64,000 nucleotides of DNA, from contig CABQND010000002.1 of assembly GCA_902465495.1 (NCBI GenBank), forward strand, positions 14,270 through 78,269, written 5' to 3'. The notes below the pieces were generated by a model. It ran no database searches. It had not been told where the DNA came from and was given only the letters and a program-made list of their open reading frames with translations. Source of the DNA: an uncultured Eubacteriales bacterium. Lineage in GTDB: Bacteria; Bacillota; Clostridia; Christensenellales; Borkfalkiaceae. The translations under genes were made by a program, and so were the position numbers. Within the stretch, counting starts at the first letter, position 1, and each line of letters starts with the position of its first letter. Shown piece by piece: positions 41,790-49,758 of this stretch.

Positions 41790-43463
41790 ATGAATAAAAA
41801 AGCGATTTGTATTTTATTTGGTATGATTTTTGCTTTTATTTTGCTTTCCGGTTGTGCTTCAAAACCCACAGACAACGAAGAAAAACCGCAGCAGACCAAT
41901 TTGGTTGTTGATGTAATGGCTGATTATGGAGCGAAGGGAAACGGTACGGACAGCGACAGGGCTATTATACAGAAAGCGATCGACGATGTTTCCAGGCAGG
42001 GAGGCGGGAAAGTCGTGCTGACGGCAGGGCACACGTTTTTGAGCGGAAATCTTTTAATGCGAAGCAATGTTACTCTTTACATTGATGACGGGGCGTGTTT
42101 GTTGCAAAATCCGGATGTAAACGATTATATCGAAGTACGTGGTTATGATTATGGAAACGGATTTGTGGAAATCGGGGATCCGTACATTCCCTATACGAAA
42201 GATATATTGTTGGAAACCACAGGATTTTATTCCAAGATTTGGCCGACGATTCAAGAGTTTCGAGAAGTATGGCATTGGAATTACCCGTTTATTTATGCAG
42301 ATCAGGGCACGGAAAATATTTGTGTTACGGGCGGAAAGGATTCCACCATGCGCATGGCGGAGCACGGAGATTCTTGCGAAGGATTTATCCATATGAATAT
42401 GTTCGGCTTTTATCGCGTGAATCAATTTGAAGTGAGTAACCTTACTGTGTATTATTCGGGAAGTCATTTCATGGATTATATTTGCTGTAACAACGGGCTG
42501 ATTTATAATATCTCGGGCTTGACAAAACGCGCGATCGGGATATCGGAATGCCGAATGAACGACGGGCTTCATTTAGACAGGTGTCAAAATATTTTGGTGG
42601 AAAACTGTACATTTGCATCGGGAGACGACTCGTTAAAATTAGGTAACAGCTATGGTGACGTTCGCCGTGACAGATGGGCTTCAAGTACAGACATGCAGCC
42701 GATGCAGAATATTGAGATCAGCAATTGTTATACGCCAGGCTTGTGCAGCGGCTTTGCATTTATGTCTTTGGGCGGTACCGCTCCGGATCTGAGCCAGGTA
42801 CAGATGCGAGATATATATATTCATGATTGTCATTTTGCGGGTGTAAAGGTATGGGGCCAAAACACGGTATGGAATCCGGATCGGAGTATGTGGAATGGAA
42901 TAAGCATACCGATCACCAATTTGAGGTGGGAAAATAATGATTGCTATTATGCTCCGGAGGGTTATGTTCAACAAATTCAAGGTATACTGAATGTTGAGCC
43001 GATCAGTGATTGCATTAGTGATGATCCGACAATGCATTCAATGACTTCTGTCTATAATGGTGATTTTTCGATAGGGCTTTCGTACTGGAATACTGTTGTT
43101 ACCGAAGGGAGCATTGCCACGGTTCAGAACTATTCAAAATCCAGTTATGGCTATATCGGTGATCTGCATAAAGGCGTTACAAAGTTATATGAAGGGCTGT
43201 ATTTGGAGAAAGGGACTTATCAGGCAACTTTCAAAGTCAAAAACAGTCATGATGCTAATGTATATCTTTTTGCAAGTGATCAAAAAGACGGTATTTTGGC
43301 AAGAAAAGATATCAATTCGACGACATGGGAAAAAACAGAATTGATCGTTCACGTATCAGAAGCGGGTAATTATCGGATAGGTATCGCCAGTGATTCTGGG
43401 TGCGGGGTCGGGTCTTGGGCAATGATCGATGATTTTAAATTGGTTTTGTCAAAAGGCAAATAA
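41790..43463 (+). CDS. GH28-like lipoprotein with C-terminal CBM-like module
   Basis: 557 residues, lipobox LLSGC (Cys22). The N-terminal beta-helix starts VDVMADYGAKGNGTDSDRAI and continues with GGGKVVLTAGHTFLSGNLLM, as in GH28 polygalacturonases. The active-site-like block is MNDGLHLDRCQNILVENC followed by FASGDDSLKLGNSYG, which supplies the paired Asp residues; the usual G-H-G is not evident. The last about 130 residues (YNGDFSIGLSYWNTVV to IDDFKLV) look like a CBM_4_9-type module, and a degraded copy is found at 45545-45862. It probably trims an acidic or deoxy-sugar containing polysaccharide at the surface. Confidence 0.8.
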   Translation: MNKKAICILFGMIFAFILLSGCASKPTDNEEKPQQTNLVVDVMADYGAKGNGTDSDRAIIQKAIDDVSRQGGGKVVLTAGHTFLSGNLLMRSNVTLYIDDGACLLQNPDVNDYIEVRGYDYGNGFVEIGDPYIPYTKDILLETTGFYSKIWPTIQEFREVWHWNYPFIYADQGTENICVTGGKDSTMRMAEHGDSCEGFIHMNMFGFYRVNQFEVSNLTVYYSGSHFMDYICCNNGLIYNISGLTKRAIGISECRMNDGLHLDRCQNILVENCTFASGDDSLKLGNSYGDVRRDRWASSTDMQPMQNIEISNCYTPGLCSGFAFMSLGGTAPDLSQVQMRDIYIHDCHFAGVKVWGQNTVWNPDRSMWNGISIPITNLRWENNDCYYAPEGYVQQIQGILNVEPISDCISDDPTMHSMTSVYNGDFSIGLSYWNTVVTEGSIATVQNYSKSSYGYIGDLHKGVTKLYEGLYLEKGTYQATFKVKNSHDANVYLFASDQKDGILARKDINSTTWEKTELIVHVSEAGNYRIGIASDSGCGVGSWAMIDDFKLVLSKGK

Positions 43464-43493
43464 GTGATTTTTTAAATATAGGGAGGAATTGGA

Positions 43494-45533
43494 ATGAGAG
43501 TCAAATTTGTTGCAATGAGAAATGTGTTGGTCCTTTTGATCTTGGCAGTGTTTTTCTGCGTATTTGCTGCATGCAGCGGTGCAGGGGGGACGCAGTCACC
43601 TGTTGAAACGCCTGAAACAGAAAGGGATAAGTTGGAGACACCCATTGTGCGGATAGAAGAGGACGGCACGGTAACGTGGCAGAGAGTGGAAAATGCAAAC
43701 AGATATGAAGTTTATATTGACGGAACTTTGGTTTTAACGACAGCAGGATACAGTTATGAGATTTCCGAATCGGAGGTCGGAACGTATACTGTGACAGTTA
43801 TTGCCGTCGATAGTTTGGATCGCTATGATAAAAGTGATCCGAGCGAAACACAAGTTTATGAAGTGAAGGCGGGCAAACTAGAAACACCGATTTTGAGATT
43901 TGACGGGGAGAGTATAGTTTGGAAAACGATCGAACATGCGGCGAAATATAAAATTTATCTCGACAATGTGGTTACGGAAGAGATTGATATCGAAGAAGCA
44001 GAAGGAAACCAGTTTCTGAAGTTTCCTAATTTACCGTGCGGCAGTTATGTGGTCGAAGTAAAAGCGATATCAGGTGATGAAAATTACATTGACAGTGAAA
44101 TTTCCGAACCTGTTACATATTATATAGCCGATTCGTCAGCCGAATGGAATGTTGAAAAAATCTGGACGAATTGGGAAAGAAGCAGTGATATACCGATCAT
44201 ACATGCAAATAATGAGGAAATTTTGGTTTGGGTCGATATTCGCGGGGCGCAAGATGCGGCTTTGGAAAATTTTGTGGAAATTCCGGCAGGCTCAAAAGCT
44301 TTTACGATTACAGGCTTCAAACCGAGCAGTTACGGTGCAATGGATATTACATTGTCTATAAAAAAGGCGGGAGGAGAATATCAGGATATTGTTGTTGAGT
44401 CTTCCGATTACATAACGGCAGAAGACACCGGTGTGCAAACGTATTATTGGGGTTTGCCGGAGGAATTCACGGACGGGAATGCCTTTATAAAAGCAACAAT
44501 GGAAAGTTCCGGTGCATATCAGGCACAGTTTGTAATCAGGTCTTTTGCTTTTAGTGCGGATACGGAATATATTCCTCCGGTGATACCTGTCAACCAGGCC
44601 ATTTCTCTCGTCAGCGTGAGTAAGCAATTGCCGATCAAATATAATACAGAAAAAGGGTATTTGACAATGGCAGATGTGTCAGACAGCGCAGGCGATTGTG
44701 CGGTCATGTTTGTACCGGCTGATGATATAGGCGAAGAATATTATCGCATTAAAACGCAAGACGGTTTATATCTTACCATAGTCACCATTCTGCGGGAGGA
44801 TAACGTAGCATGGGACTACATCTTTGCGGTGCCGTACAATGCCGCAATCGAGAAACAGGTATGGTTTACCAGGCCTGTTGTCGGTGCTGAACATAAGGAG
44901 ACTTTTACGATACTCAATTATGGGGCGCGGTATGATGATAATGGCACATCAAAAAATTTGGTGTTGAATGCACCATATCCGGGGTTTGACGGATGCTGTA
45001 CATGGCAGGATATTGTAAGCGCAGATCTTCAATTTGAAGTTTATGAAACATCCGCGTCGTTTGCTGATGAGGGAACATTTACGCAAAGTACGGAACTGAA
45101 TTTAGAAGAAAGTTTTGTGGCATATTTTGTCGGAAGGCGCACGGCGTTGAGTTTTGATGAGAATAAAGCCTTGGTGCTTGGCGAATTGATGGGCGATGTA
45201 ACGGATCTTAGCGGATATGCATGGAAACTGGAGAGCGCAGGCGAAGGGTATTATTACATAAAAACGGGCAATGGAATGTATTTGTGCGCGGATAAAGACA
45301 CTTCGTATTTTGTGACGGAAGCATCGAAAGCGGAAGATGACAGCAAATTTTTATGGAGCATTTCCAGCCGTGGCGGAGATATGTTTTACCTGGGGAATAA
45401 ATATGTGAATGAAGACAGTATGTTTATACAATATATGGTGTACGATATATTGACAAACAGAATTGGCTTTTATACGGATTTATGTACAAGCGGAGATCAG
45501 ATTTTAAGGTTTGTTAATTTAAATAACATATAA
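43494..45533 (+). CDS. Lipoprotein with Fn3-like and beta-trefoil-like repeats
   Basis: 679 residues, lipobox FAAC (Cys27). Two Fn3-like repeats (KLETPIVRIEEDGTVTWQRV, KLETPILRFDGESIVWKTIE) match those of the lipoprotein at 40357, then a beta-sandwich segment to about 360. The C-terminal half has repeats of the form YYRIKTQDGLYLT and YYYIKTGNGMYLCADKDTS with WKLES and LWSISS turns, suggestive of ricin-B or fascin-like beta-trefoil lectin folds. No catalytic motif is visible. It appears to be the last intact gene of the mannosidase operon and most likely binds glycans. Confidence 0.65.
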   Translation: MRVKFVAMRNVLVLLILAVFFCVFAACSGAGGTQSPVETPETERDKLETPIVRIEEDGTVTWQRVENANRYEVYIDGTLVLTTAGYSYEISESEVGTYTVTVIAVDSLDRYDKSDPSETQVYEVKAGKLETPILRFDGESIVWKTIEHAAKYKIYLDNVVTEEIDIEEAEGNQFLKFPNLPCGSYVVEVKAISGDENYIDSEISEPVTYYIADSSAEWNVEKIWTNWERSSDIPIIHANNEEILVWVDIRGAQDAALENFVEIPAGSKAFTITGFKPSSYGAMDITLSIKKAGGEYQDIVVESSDYITAEDTGVQTYYWGLPEEFTDGNAFIKATMESSGAYQAQFVIRSFAFSADTEYIPPVIPVNQAISLVSVSKQLPIKYNTEKGYLTMADVSDSAGDCAVMFVPADDIGEEYYRIKTQDGLYLTIVTILREDNVAWDYIFAVPYNAAIEKQVWFTRPVVGAEHKETFTILNYGARYDDNGTSKNLVLNAPYPGFDGCCTWQDIVSADLQFEVYETSASFADEGTFTQSTELNLEESFVAYFVGRRTALSFDENKALVLGELMGDVTDLSGYAWKLESAGEGYYYIKTGNGMYLCADKDTSYFVTEASKAEDDSKFLWSISSRGGDMFYLGNKYVNEDSMFIQYMVYDILTNRIGFYTDLCTSGDQILRFVNLNNI

Positions 45534-45544
45534 GGAAATCCGAT

Positions 45545-45862
45545 AGTGACGCTTCCAACAAATAGGGCTATCTTGGCGGTTTGGATAAAGGCAATGCAAG
45601 GCTTTACGAAGGGATCTATCTTGAGACGGGAAGTTATCAGCTGAAAGCAAAAATAAAGACGCAGGGCGGGGCAAAAGCTGTTTTGGAAGTTACGGATCAG
45701 AGTGATGCACCGGTTGCGGTAGTTGAAACAACTGCGGGGGAGTGGACAGAAGTTCCGCTGAATTTTACCATTGCATGTGCGGGTAACTATCGTCTCGGTG
45801 TATTGGGTAGCATTTCCGGATCTGTCATGATTGATGATTTTGAATTAAAAAAACTTGCTTAA
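45545..45862 (+). pseudogene. Orphan C-terminal CBM-like module fragment
   Basis: The frame with KGNARLYEGIYLETGSYQL through GNYRLGVLGSISGSVMIDDF closely follows the C-terminal module of the protein at 41790 (KGVTKLYEGLYLEKGTYQA through GNYRIGIASDSG). Upstream residues S-N-K, then TAG at 45563, then G-Y-L-G-G-L align with S-K-S-S-Y-G-Y-I-G-D-L, so the stop interrupts homologous sequence. It lies 11 bases past the previous stop and in another frame. It is best read as the leftover end of a deleted or fused GH28-type gene. Confidence 0.7.
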
Positions 45863-45884
45863 AGATTCAAAAATTTTGCAATTA

Positions 45885-45920
45885 AAAAACATCCGCCGGC
45901 TTTTGCCGGCGGATGTTTTT
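45885..45920 (+). terminator. Terminator of the mannosidase/lipoprotein operon
   Basis: 16-bp arms (45885-45900 and 45905-45920) with a TTTT loop and flanking A and T tracts. Confidence 0.88.
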
Positions 45921-46252
45921 GGCATCAACATTCTTGCGATTATCGCAGAGATCGGTGAAGGGTATCATTTAGGATTATGACAAAGTCTGATTGAGTAAGA
46001 TAGGTTTGATCAGTTTTCTAAGAAATAAAAAGCACAAACAAAAGATAGGTTGGTTTGGTCCGGAAAGGCAACAAAAAACATTTTGAGGCGAGCTTTTGGG
46101 ATCACAGAGATGCTAAAAGGCGAACGAATGGAAGGCTGCTGCGATTATACGGAAGAGGAAATTGTAGCACTTATAAAAATTACGGCAAGAGCGCCGCTCA
46201 TTATCTTAACATAAACGATCGAGGCTGAAAAATTTCGGCGTTTCTGATTTAT
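45921..46252. other. Gene-poor degenerate stretch
   Basis: No intact gene is visible. A frame ending at 46214 (KDRLVWSGKATKNILRRAFG, then ITEMLKGERMEGCCDYTEEE) runs about 58 codons without a proper start, and more fragments in the same frame are cut by several stops further left. It may be a relic of an unidentified gene. Confidence 0.35.
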
Positions 46253-46429
46253 TTAAGGCCGATGGGTTTTGTTTTTCAGTTTATTAAAATTTACCTCGAA
46301 GTTTTTTTTGAGCCAGCGGGAAACATATAATTCGTTTTCAAAACCGAGGGCTGAGCAAAGTTCTGAAAGTTTTGTGTTTGAGTTTATTATTCGGAGAGCT
46401 TTTTGTTTGCGCGCTTCATTGATATGTGA
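46253..46429 (-). pseudogene. Fragment of an AraC-type DNA-binding domain
   Basis: On the minus strand INEARKQKALRIINSNTKLS, then ELCSALGFENELYVSRWLKK, then NFEVNFNKLKN reads like the second half of an AraC/XylS helix-turn-helix (R-x-x-x-A-x-x-L/I, lGF-x-x-x-x-x-x-R-x-F/L-K-K). There is no receiver or sensor part and no start; sequence upstream changes character at about 46430. It is a truncated remnant. Confidence 0.5.
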
Positions 46430-46466
46430 AGTCCTCAAAATCCACCCGAAAATGTCCAAACCAACA

Positions 46467-46493
46467 AAAAACACGGTCAAAAACCGTGTTTTT
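46467..46493. terminator. Small hairpin next to the tRNA-Tyr end duplicate
   Basis: AAAAACACGGT pairs with ACCGTGTTTTT around a short A-rich loop. It precedes the 13-base copy of the tRNA-Tyr 3' end at 46496-46508, just as the larger hairpin at 46661 precedes the real gene end. Confidence 0.5.
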
Positions 46494-46495
46494 GG

Positions 46496-46508
46496 TGGTG
46501 GGAAGAGG
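46496..46508 (-). repeat. Duplicate of the tRNA-Tyr 3' end
   Basis: TGGTGGGAAGAGG is identical to 46700-46712, the CCA end and acceptor stem of the tRNA-Tyr gene. The copy lies 204 bases downstream in the direction of tRNA transcription. Such duplications are left by integrative elements that use tRNA 3' ends. Confidence 0.45.
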
Positions 46509-46545
46509 ATGCATATTGCCGAACCCCCGCAAGCGGGGCCCCCTC

Positions 46546-46565
46546 GGCAAAGCGTCGCCTTGCGG
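46546..46565. repeat. Second copy of the 28823 palindromic 20-mer
   Basis: One mismatch to 28823-28842. It lies in a stretch (46509-46660) with two other small hairpins (GCGGGG-type at about 46525-46545 and AACTACCGT/ACGGTAGTT at 46615-46636) and no gene that I can support. Confidence 0.4.
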
Positions 46566-46660
46566 ATAGGCAAGAGCAGGGGAAATAAAGAAACAACGCC
46601 GCAAGGCTCGCGCGAACTACCGTTAACACGGTAGTTCTTTCTACTACTTCTTCCTGTCAG

Positions 46661-46699
46661 CGCAAAAGGCGATACCCGTTATGGGTATCGCCTTTTGCG
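46661..46699 (-). terminator. Terminator of the tRNA cluster, right copy of flanking repeat
   Basis: 17-bp perfect arms (46661-46677 and 46683-46699) immediately follow the CCA end of tRNA-Tyr on the minus strand. 46666-46703 matches 27859-27895 apart from the loop. Confidence 0.85.
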
Positions 46700-46784
46700 T
46701 GGTGGGAAGAGGTAGATTCGAACTACCGAAGTCAGTGACGTCAGATTTACAGTCTGATCCATTTGGCCGCTCTGGAATCTTCCC
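46700..46784 (-). tRNA. tRNA-Tyr(GTA)
   Basis: 85 nt including encoded CCA, with the long variable arm of class II tRNAs. The acceptor GGGAAGA pairs with its 3' partner, and the anticodon loop reads CTGTAAA. Last of five minus-strand tRNAs. Confidence 0.95.
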
Positions 46785-46826
46785 GAAATATTAAATTAAC
46801 ATGAGCATCCGCTCAGTGCTGACGAG

Positions 46827-46902
46827 TGGAGCTGGTGATTGGAATCGAACCCACAACCTGCTGATTACAAATCAGCTGCTCTGCCAGTTGAGCTACACCA
46901 GC
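46827..46902 (-). tRNA. tRNA-Thr(TGT)
   Basis: 76 nt with encoded CCA. The acceptor GCTGGTG/CACCAGC is paired and the anticodon loop is TTTGTAA. Confidence 0.95.
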
Positions 46903-46907
46903 ATGGT

Positions 46908-46983
46908 TGGTGCCTCGGGGCGGAATCGAACCACCGACACAGGGATTTTCAGTCCCTTGCTCTACCGACTGAGCTACCGAGGC
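46908..46983 (-). tRNA. tRNA-Phe(GAA)
   Basis: 76 nt with encoded CCA and anticodon GAA. Its A discriminator matches the UGGU bulge of the pheS T-box leader at 51770. Confidence 0.95.
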
Positions 46984-47043
46984 ATTTTAAAGCCTGCTTG
47001 GCAGCCAACATATGCTATCAAACAGGCTTCCCAATAAGGGGAT

Positions 47044-47120
47044 TGGCGACCCGGAACGGTCTCGAACCGTCGACCTCCAGCGTGACAGGCTGGCGTTCTA
47101 ACCAACTGAACTACCGGGCC
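47044..47120 (-). tRNA. tRNA-Asp(GTC)
   Basis: 77 nt with encoded CCA, anticodon GTC, discriminator G. Confidence 0.95.
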
Positions 47121-47132
47121 GTATAGAAAATA

Positions 47133-47209
47133 TGGTGGGCCTTCACGGACTCGAACCGCGGACCAATCGGTTATGAGCCGACCGCTCTAACCAACTGAGC
47201 TAAAGGCCC
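47133..47209 (-). tRNA. tRNA with CAT anticodon (Met elongator or Ile2)
   Basis: 77 nt with encoded CCA. The acceptor GGGCCTT is paired and the anticodon loop is CTCATAA. The CTCATAA loop and the GGxCCTTTAGCTCAG start resemble tRNA-Ile2, whose C34 is changed to lysidine by TilS, but an elongator tRNA-Met cannot be excluded by eye. It is not an initiator type, because the first acceptor pair is intact. Confidence 0.9.
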
Positions 47210-47249
47210 CCGTATACGGGTTGCTGCGCTGCATTCACAACGCTTAGTT

Positions 47250-47278
47250 ATTTTATAATATCTGCAAAAAAAAGTCAA
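47250..47278 (-). promoter_or_regulatory. Promoter of the tRNA cluster
   Basis: On the minus strand TTGACT (47273-47278) and TAAAAT (47250-47255) are 17 bases apart, about 40 bases before the first tRNA. Confidence 0.65.
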
Positions 47279-47451
47279 CTATTTTTTAAAGAGATTACAA
47301 AAAAATACGACAGAATTTTTTTCGGCAAAACTGGCGCCTTTTCGTCAATAAAATTGAAAAAGGGCGTTGCGATTGGTGGTATTTTAAAAGGGCGCTTGGA
47401 AATGGCGCAGAGAAAACTCGTCTGCGGCGAGGCAGGGGGTAAGAAAAACGC

Positions 47452-47760
47452 ATGAAAGTGCAAGGCAATATTTCAAACGGGACCTTATACATATTCTTAA
47501 GCGGCGAACTGGATGAATACAATGCTCCGATCGCGCGCAAGGAAGCTGACGAACTGATTGAAAAGCACATTTCCTGTGAGCGGGTGATATTCGATCTTTC
47601 GGGAGTAAAGTTCATGGATTCGACGGGGATCGGTTTTTTGGTCGGGCGATATAAAAAGTTGCATCGATGTTCGACGCCGGCATTTATTCAGTCGCCGAAT
47701 TTTTCTGCGGATAAGATTTTGTCGATGAGCGGTGTATATACGCTGATTCCCAAGCTGTGA
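47452..47760 (+). CDS. spoIIAA: Anti-sigma F factor antagonist
   Basis: 102 residues, a STAS-domain protein. The phosphorylation site is visible in VKFMDSTGIGFLVGRY, with the Ser in D-S-T-G. In the forespore, dephosphorylated SpoIIAA binds SpoIIAB and frees sigma F. It is the first gene of the canonical spoIIA operon and sits directly beside the divergent tRNA cluster. The 5' region was searched for a sigma-H promoter, but none was convincing. Confidence 0.95.
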   Translation: MKVQGNISNGTLYIFLSGELDEYNAPIARKEADELIEKHISCERVIFDLSGVKFMDSTGIGFLVGRYKKLHRCSTPAFIQSPNFSADKILSMSGVYTLIPKL

Positions 47761-47770
47761 GGTGAAGAAG

Positions 47771-48229
47771 ATGAATAATTATATGAAACTGGAAATTCCC
47801 GCTCTTTCTGAAAATGAACCATTTGCGCGCAGTGCCGTAGCGGCGTTTTGCGTCAGTCTCAATCCGTCCATGGACGAGCTGTCGGATGTAAAGACGGCGG
47901 TAAGCGAAGCCGTTACAAATTGTATTGTACACGCGTATTCGGGCGGAGAAGGTGCTATAAAAATTGAATGCGAGATCGAGGACGATACGCTACATATACA
48001 AATTTCCGACACGGGCAAGGGGATCGAAGATGTCGCGCAGGCGATTGAGCCTTTCTTTTCGACTCGTTCGGATGAGGAGCGATCGGGGATGGGATTTACG
48101 ATCATGCAGACGTTTATGACGTCTTTTTGCGTAACTTCGGAGCCGGGCAAAGGCACTTCCGTTCGCATGAGCAAGCGATTCGGCGCGGGTACGGCGAAAT
48201 CGCAAGGCGGGCTCGCCGATGCTCAGTGA
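47771..48229 (+). CDS. spoIIAB: Anti-sigma F factor / serine kinase
   Basis: 152 residues from ATG 47771, with GAGGTGAAG 6 bases upstream; a GTG at 47762 lies inside that site. It is a GHKL ATPase: the N-box DVKTAVSEAVTNCIVHAYS, the G1 box ISDTGKGIED and G2 RSGMGFTIMQTFM are clear. It binds and inhibits sigma F and phosphorylates SpoIIAA. It overlaps sigF by 11 bases. Confidence 0.95.
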   Translation: MNNYMKLEIPALSENEPFARSAVAAFCVSLNPSMDELSDVKTAVSEAVTNCIVHAYSGGEGAIKIECEIEDDTLHIQISDTGKGIEDVAQAIEPFFSTRSDEERSGMGFTIMQTFMTSFCVTSEPGKGTSVRMSKRFGAGTAKSQGGLADAQ

Positions 48230-48941
48230 AGAGGAAACGCTGCGCTGTATCCGTGCGGCAAAGGCGGGTGATGCAGCTGCGAAAGAGACTCTTCTTTCGG
48301 GCAATGTATCCCTGTTAAAAAGCATTGTACGGCGCTATTTGGGCAAAGGTGTCGAGTTTGATGATTTGTTCCAGCTTGCGGGGATCGGGCTGTTAAAGGC
48401 TGTCGGCGGCTTTGACGAATCATTCGGGGTGCGGTTTTCTACGTATGCCGTTCCGATGATTGCGGGAGAGATCAAGCGCTTTATGCGCGATGACGGATCG
48501 GTCAAGGTTTCTCGGGCAATGAAATCAACGGCTAAAGAAATGAATCGCTATATTGAAGATTTCACGGCGGAGCACGGATTGGCTCCGACGGTTGCAGATA
48601 TTGCCGCCAAATTCGGTATGGAAGAAAGTGAAGCCGTATTTGTGCTGGGTTCTTCGCGGATGCCGGTATCCATCTATGAGCAGGGTGAATATCGCGACGA
48701 AAAGACGCAGGAACTTGCAGACAAATTGCCGTCGGTGGATAATCAGGACGACATGATCGAAAAAATGCAATTGCGTACGGCAATTGAGGAGCTGCCGGAA
48801 CGGGAGCGCAAGATCATTATGCTTCGCTATTTTCGAGACATGACGCAGAGCGAAGTCGCCGAAGTGATCGGTGTATCGCAAGTGCAGATCTCTCGCATTG
48901 AAAGCCGTGTGGTGGCGGAAATGAAACGTCGTTTAGGTTGA
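48219..48941 (+). CDS. sigF: RNA polymerase sigma-F, forespore
   Basis: 240 residues with sigma-70 regions 2, 3 and 4: region 2 DDLFQLAGIGLLKAVGGFD and STYAVPMIAGEIKRFMRDDG; the 3 region VKVSRAMKSTAKEMNRYIED; region 4 LPERERKIIMLRYFRDMTQS, then VAEVIGVSQVQISRIE. Position behind spoIIAA and spoIIAB identifies it as SigF rather than SigG or SigE. It directs early forespore transcription, so the organism carries at least the first stage of the sporulation programme. Confidence 0.96.
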   Translation: MLSEEETLRCIRAAKAGDAAAKETLLSGNVSLLKSIVRRYLGKGVEFDDLFQLAGIGLLKAVGGFDESFGVRFSTYAVPMIAGEIKRFMRDDGSVKVSRAMKSTAKEMNRYIEDFTAEHGLAPTVADIAAKFGMEESEAVFVLGSSRMPVSIYEQGEYRDEKTQELADKLPSVDNQDDMIEKMQLRTAIEELPERERKIIMLRYFRDMTQSEVAEVIGVSQVQISRIESRVVAEMKRRLG

Positions 48942-48950
48942 ATAGAAAAG

Positions 48951-48980
48951 CGCCCTGCGCCGAATTTTCGGCGCAGGGCG
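48951..48980. terminator. Terminator between sigF and the opposed operon
   Basis: 14-bp GC-rich arms (48951-48964 and 48967-48980) with a very short loop and a downstream T-rich stretch. Confidence 0.85.
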
Positions 48981-49023
48981 TTGTTCTTCTTTTAGCAAAG
49001 ATTTATTTTGGAGATAAGCGTAT

Positions 49024-49758
49024 CTATTCATTTTCGGGTAGTTCATCGAATCGGATTTCGTTAAAAGCAAAGACCGTATATGTTTGCCCTCGCACTCCCG
49101 ATTTGGCTAAATATCCGCATCCTTCGATACAGAGGCAGATATCGGGCGGGGAATCATCGCCTTGCAGTGAAACGTCGGTGCTTTGCGATTCATATAGAAA
49201 CAAATATTGCTCCTCGGTAAGCTCGAAAACAAAGTTGAGGATCAAAAGATCATCGTTTTTTCCGGCGCGGTATTGATTTGTGCTTTCGGCATCGGAAGCG
49301 TTTTCAGAGCTTTCATCGGACTGTGAACGATGATTGCTGAGGACAGAAGTAATTTCGGGGTTGAAAGTGAATTTTTCGTATTTATCCGGCAAAAAGTCTT
49401 CTTCCCGATATTTTTGCAATACGCCGTAAGATTCTTTACCGTAATCGTTCAGAAAACTTTCCGAAGTTGCCACGGCGGATGCGATCAGATAATATCCGTC
49501 GTATTTTTTGCCGTCTGCCGTTATGGATTTTTGGGCAGAAATATCTGTGAAAATGATGTTGCCGTAACTGTTATAAAAGGTTTCGCCGATTTTTTGTATG
49601 AGAAAACTTTTCTGTGGCGCAAATTCCGGTTCGTCCGATGCATTGTCAGTTTCCATGGGCAGGATGGTTACATACAAAGTGATTATGGAAGCGATTGCAA
49701 CGATAGCGGCTACAATAATAGAAATTATTTTTTTACGGTCAAGAGGGAAGGATTTCAT
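49024..49758 (-). CDS. Single-pass membrane protein, unknown
   Basis: 244 residues from ATG 49758, with AAGGAGA upstream. A short basic N-terminus (MKSFPLDRKK) and one membrane helix (ISIIVAAIVAIASIITLYVT, about 11-32) lead an outside domain of about 210 residues rich in Asp/Glu/Ser. A segment rich in Ser/Asn lies in the middle. I do not recognise it. It overlaps the preceding minus-strand gene by 4 bases, so the two are co-translated. The layout (short inside, helix, large outside domain) resembles anti-sigma or envelope-sensor partners, which would suit the sigma-like upstream protein; this is inference. Confidence 0.65.
   Translation of the reverse strand: MKSFPLDRKKIISIIVAAIVAIASIITLYVTILPMETDNASDEPEFAPQKSFLIQKIGETFYNSYGNIIFTDISAQKSITADGKKYDGYYLIASAVATSESFLNDYGKESYGVLQKYREEDFLPDKYEKFTFNPEITSVLSNHRSQSDESSENASDAESTNQYRAGKNDDLLILNFVFELTEEQYLFLYESQSTDVSLQGDDSPPDICLCIEGCGYLAKSGVRGQTYTVFAFNEIRFDELPENE

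Noticed and set aside
46801..47126. Small open frames across the tRNA cluster
   Set aside because: They read through tRNA genes on the opposite strand and are not proteins.
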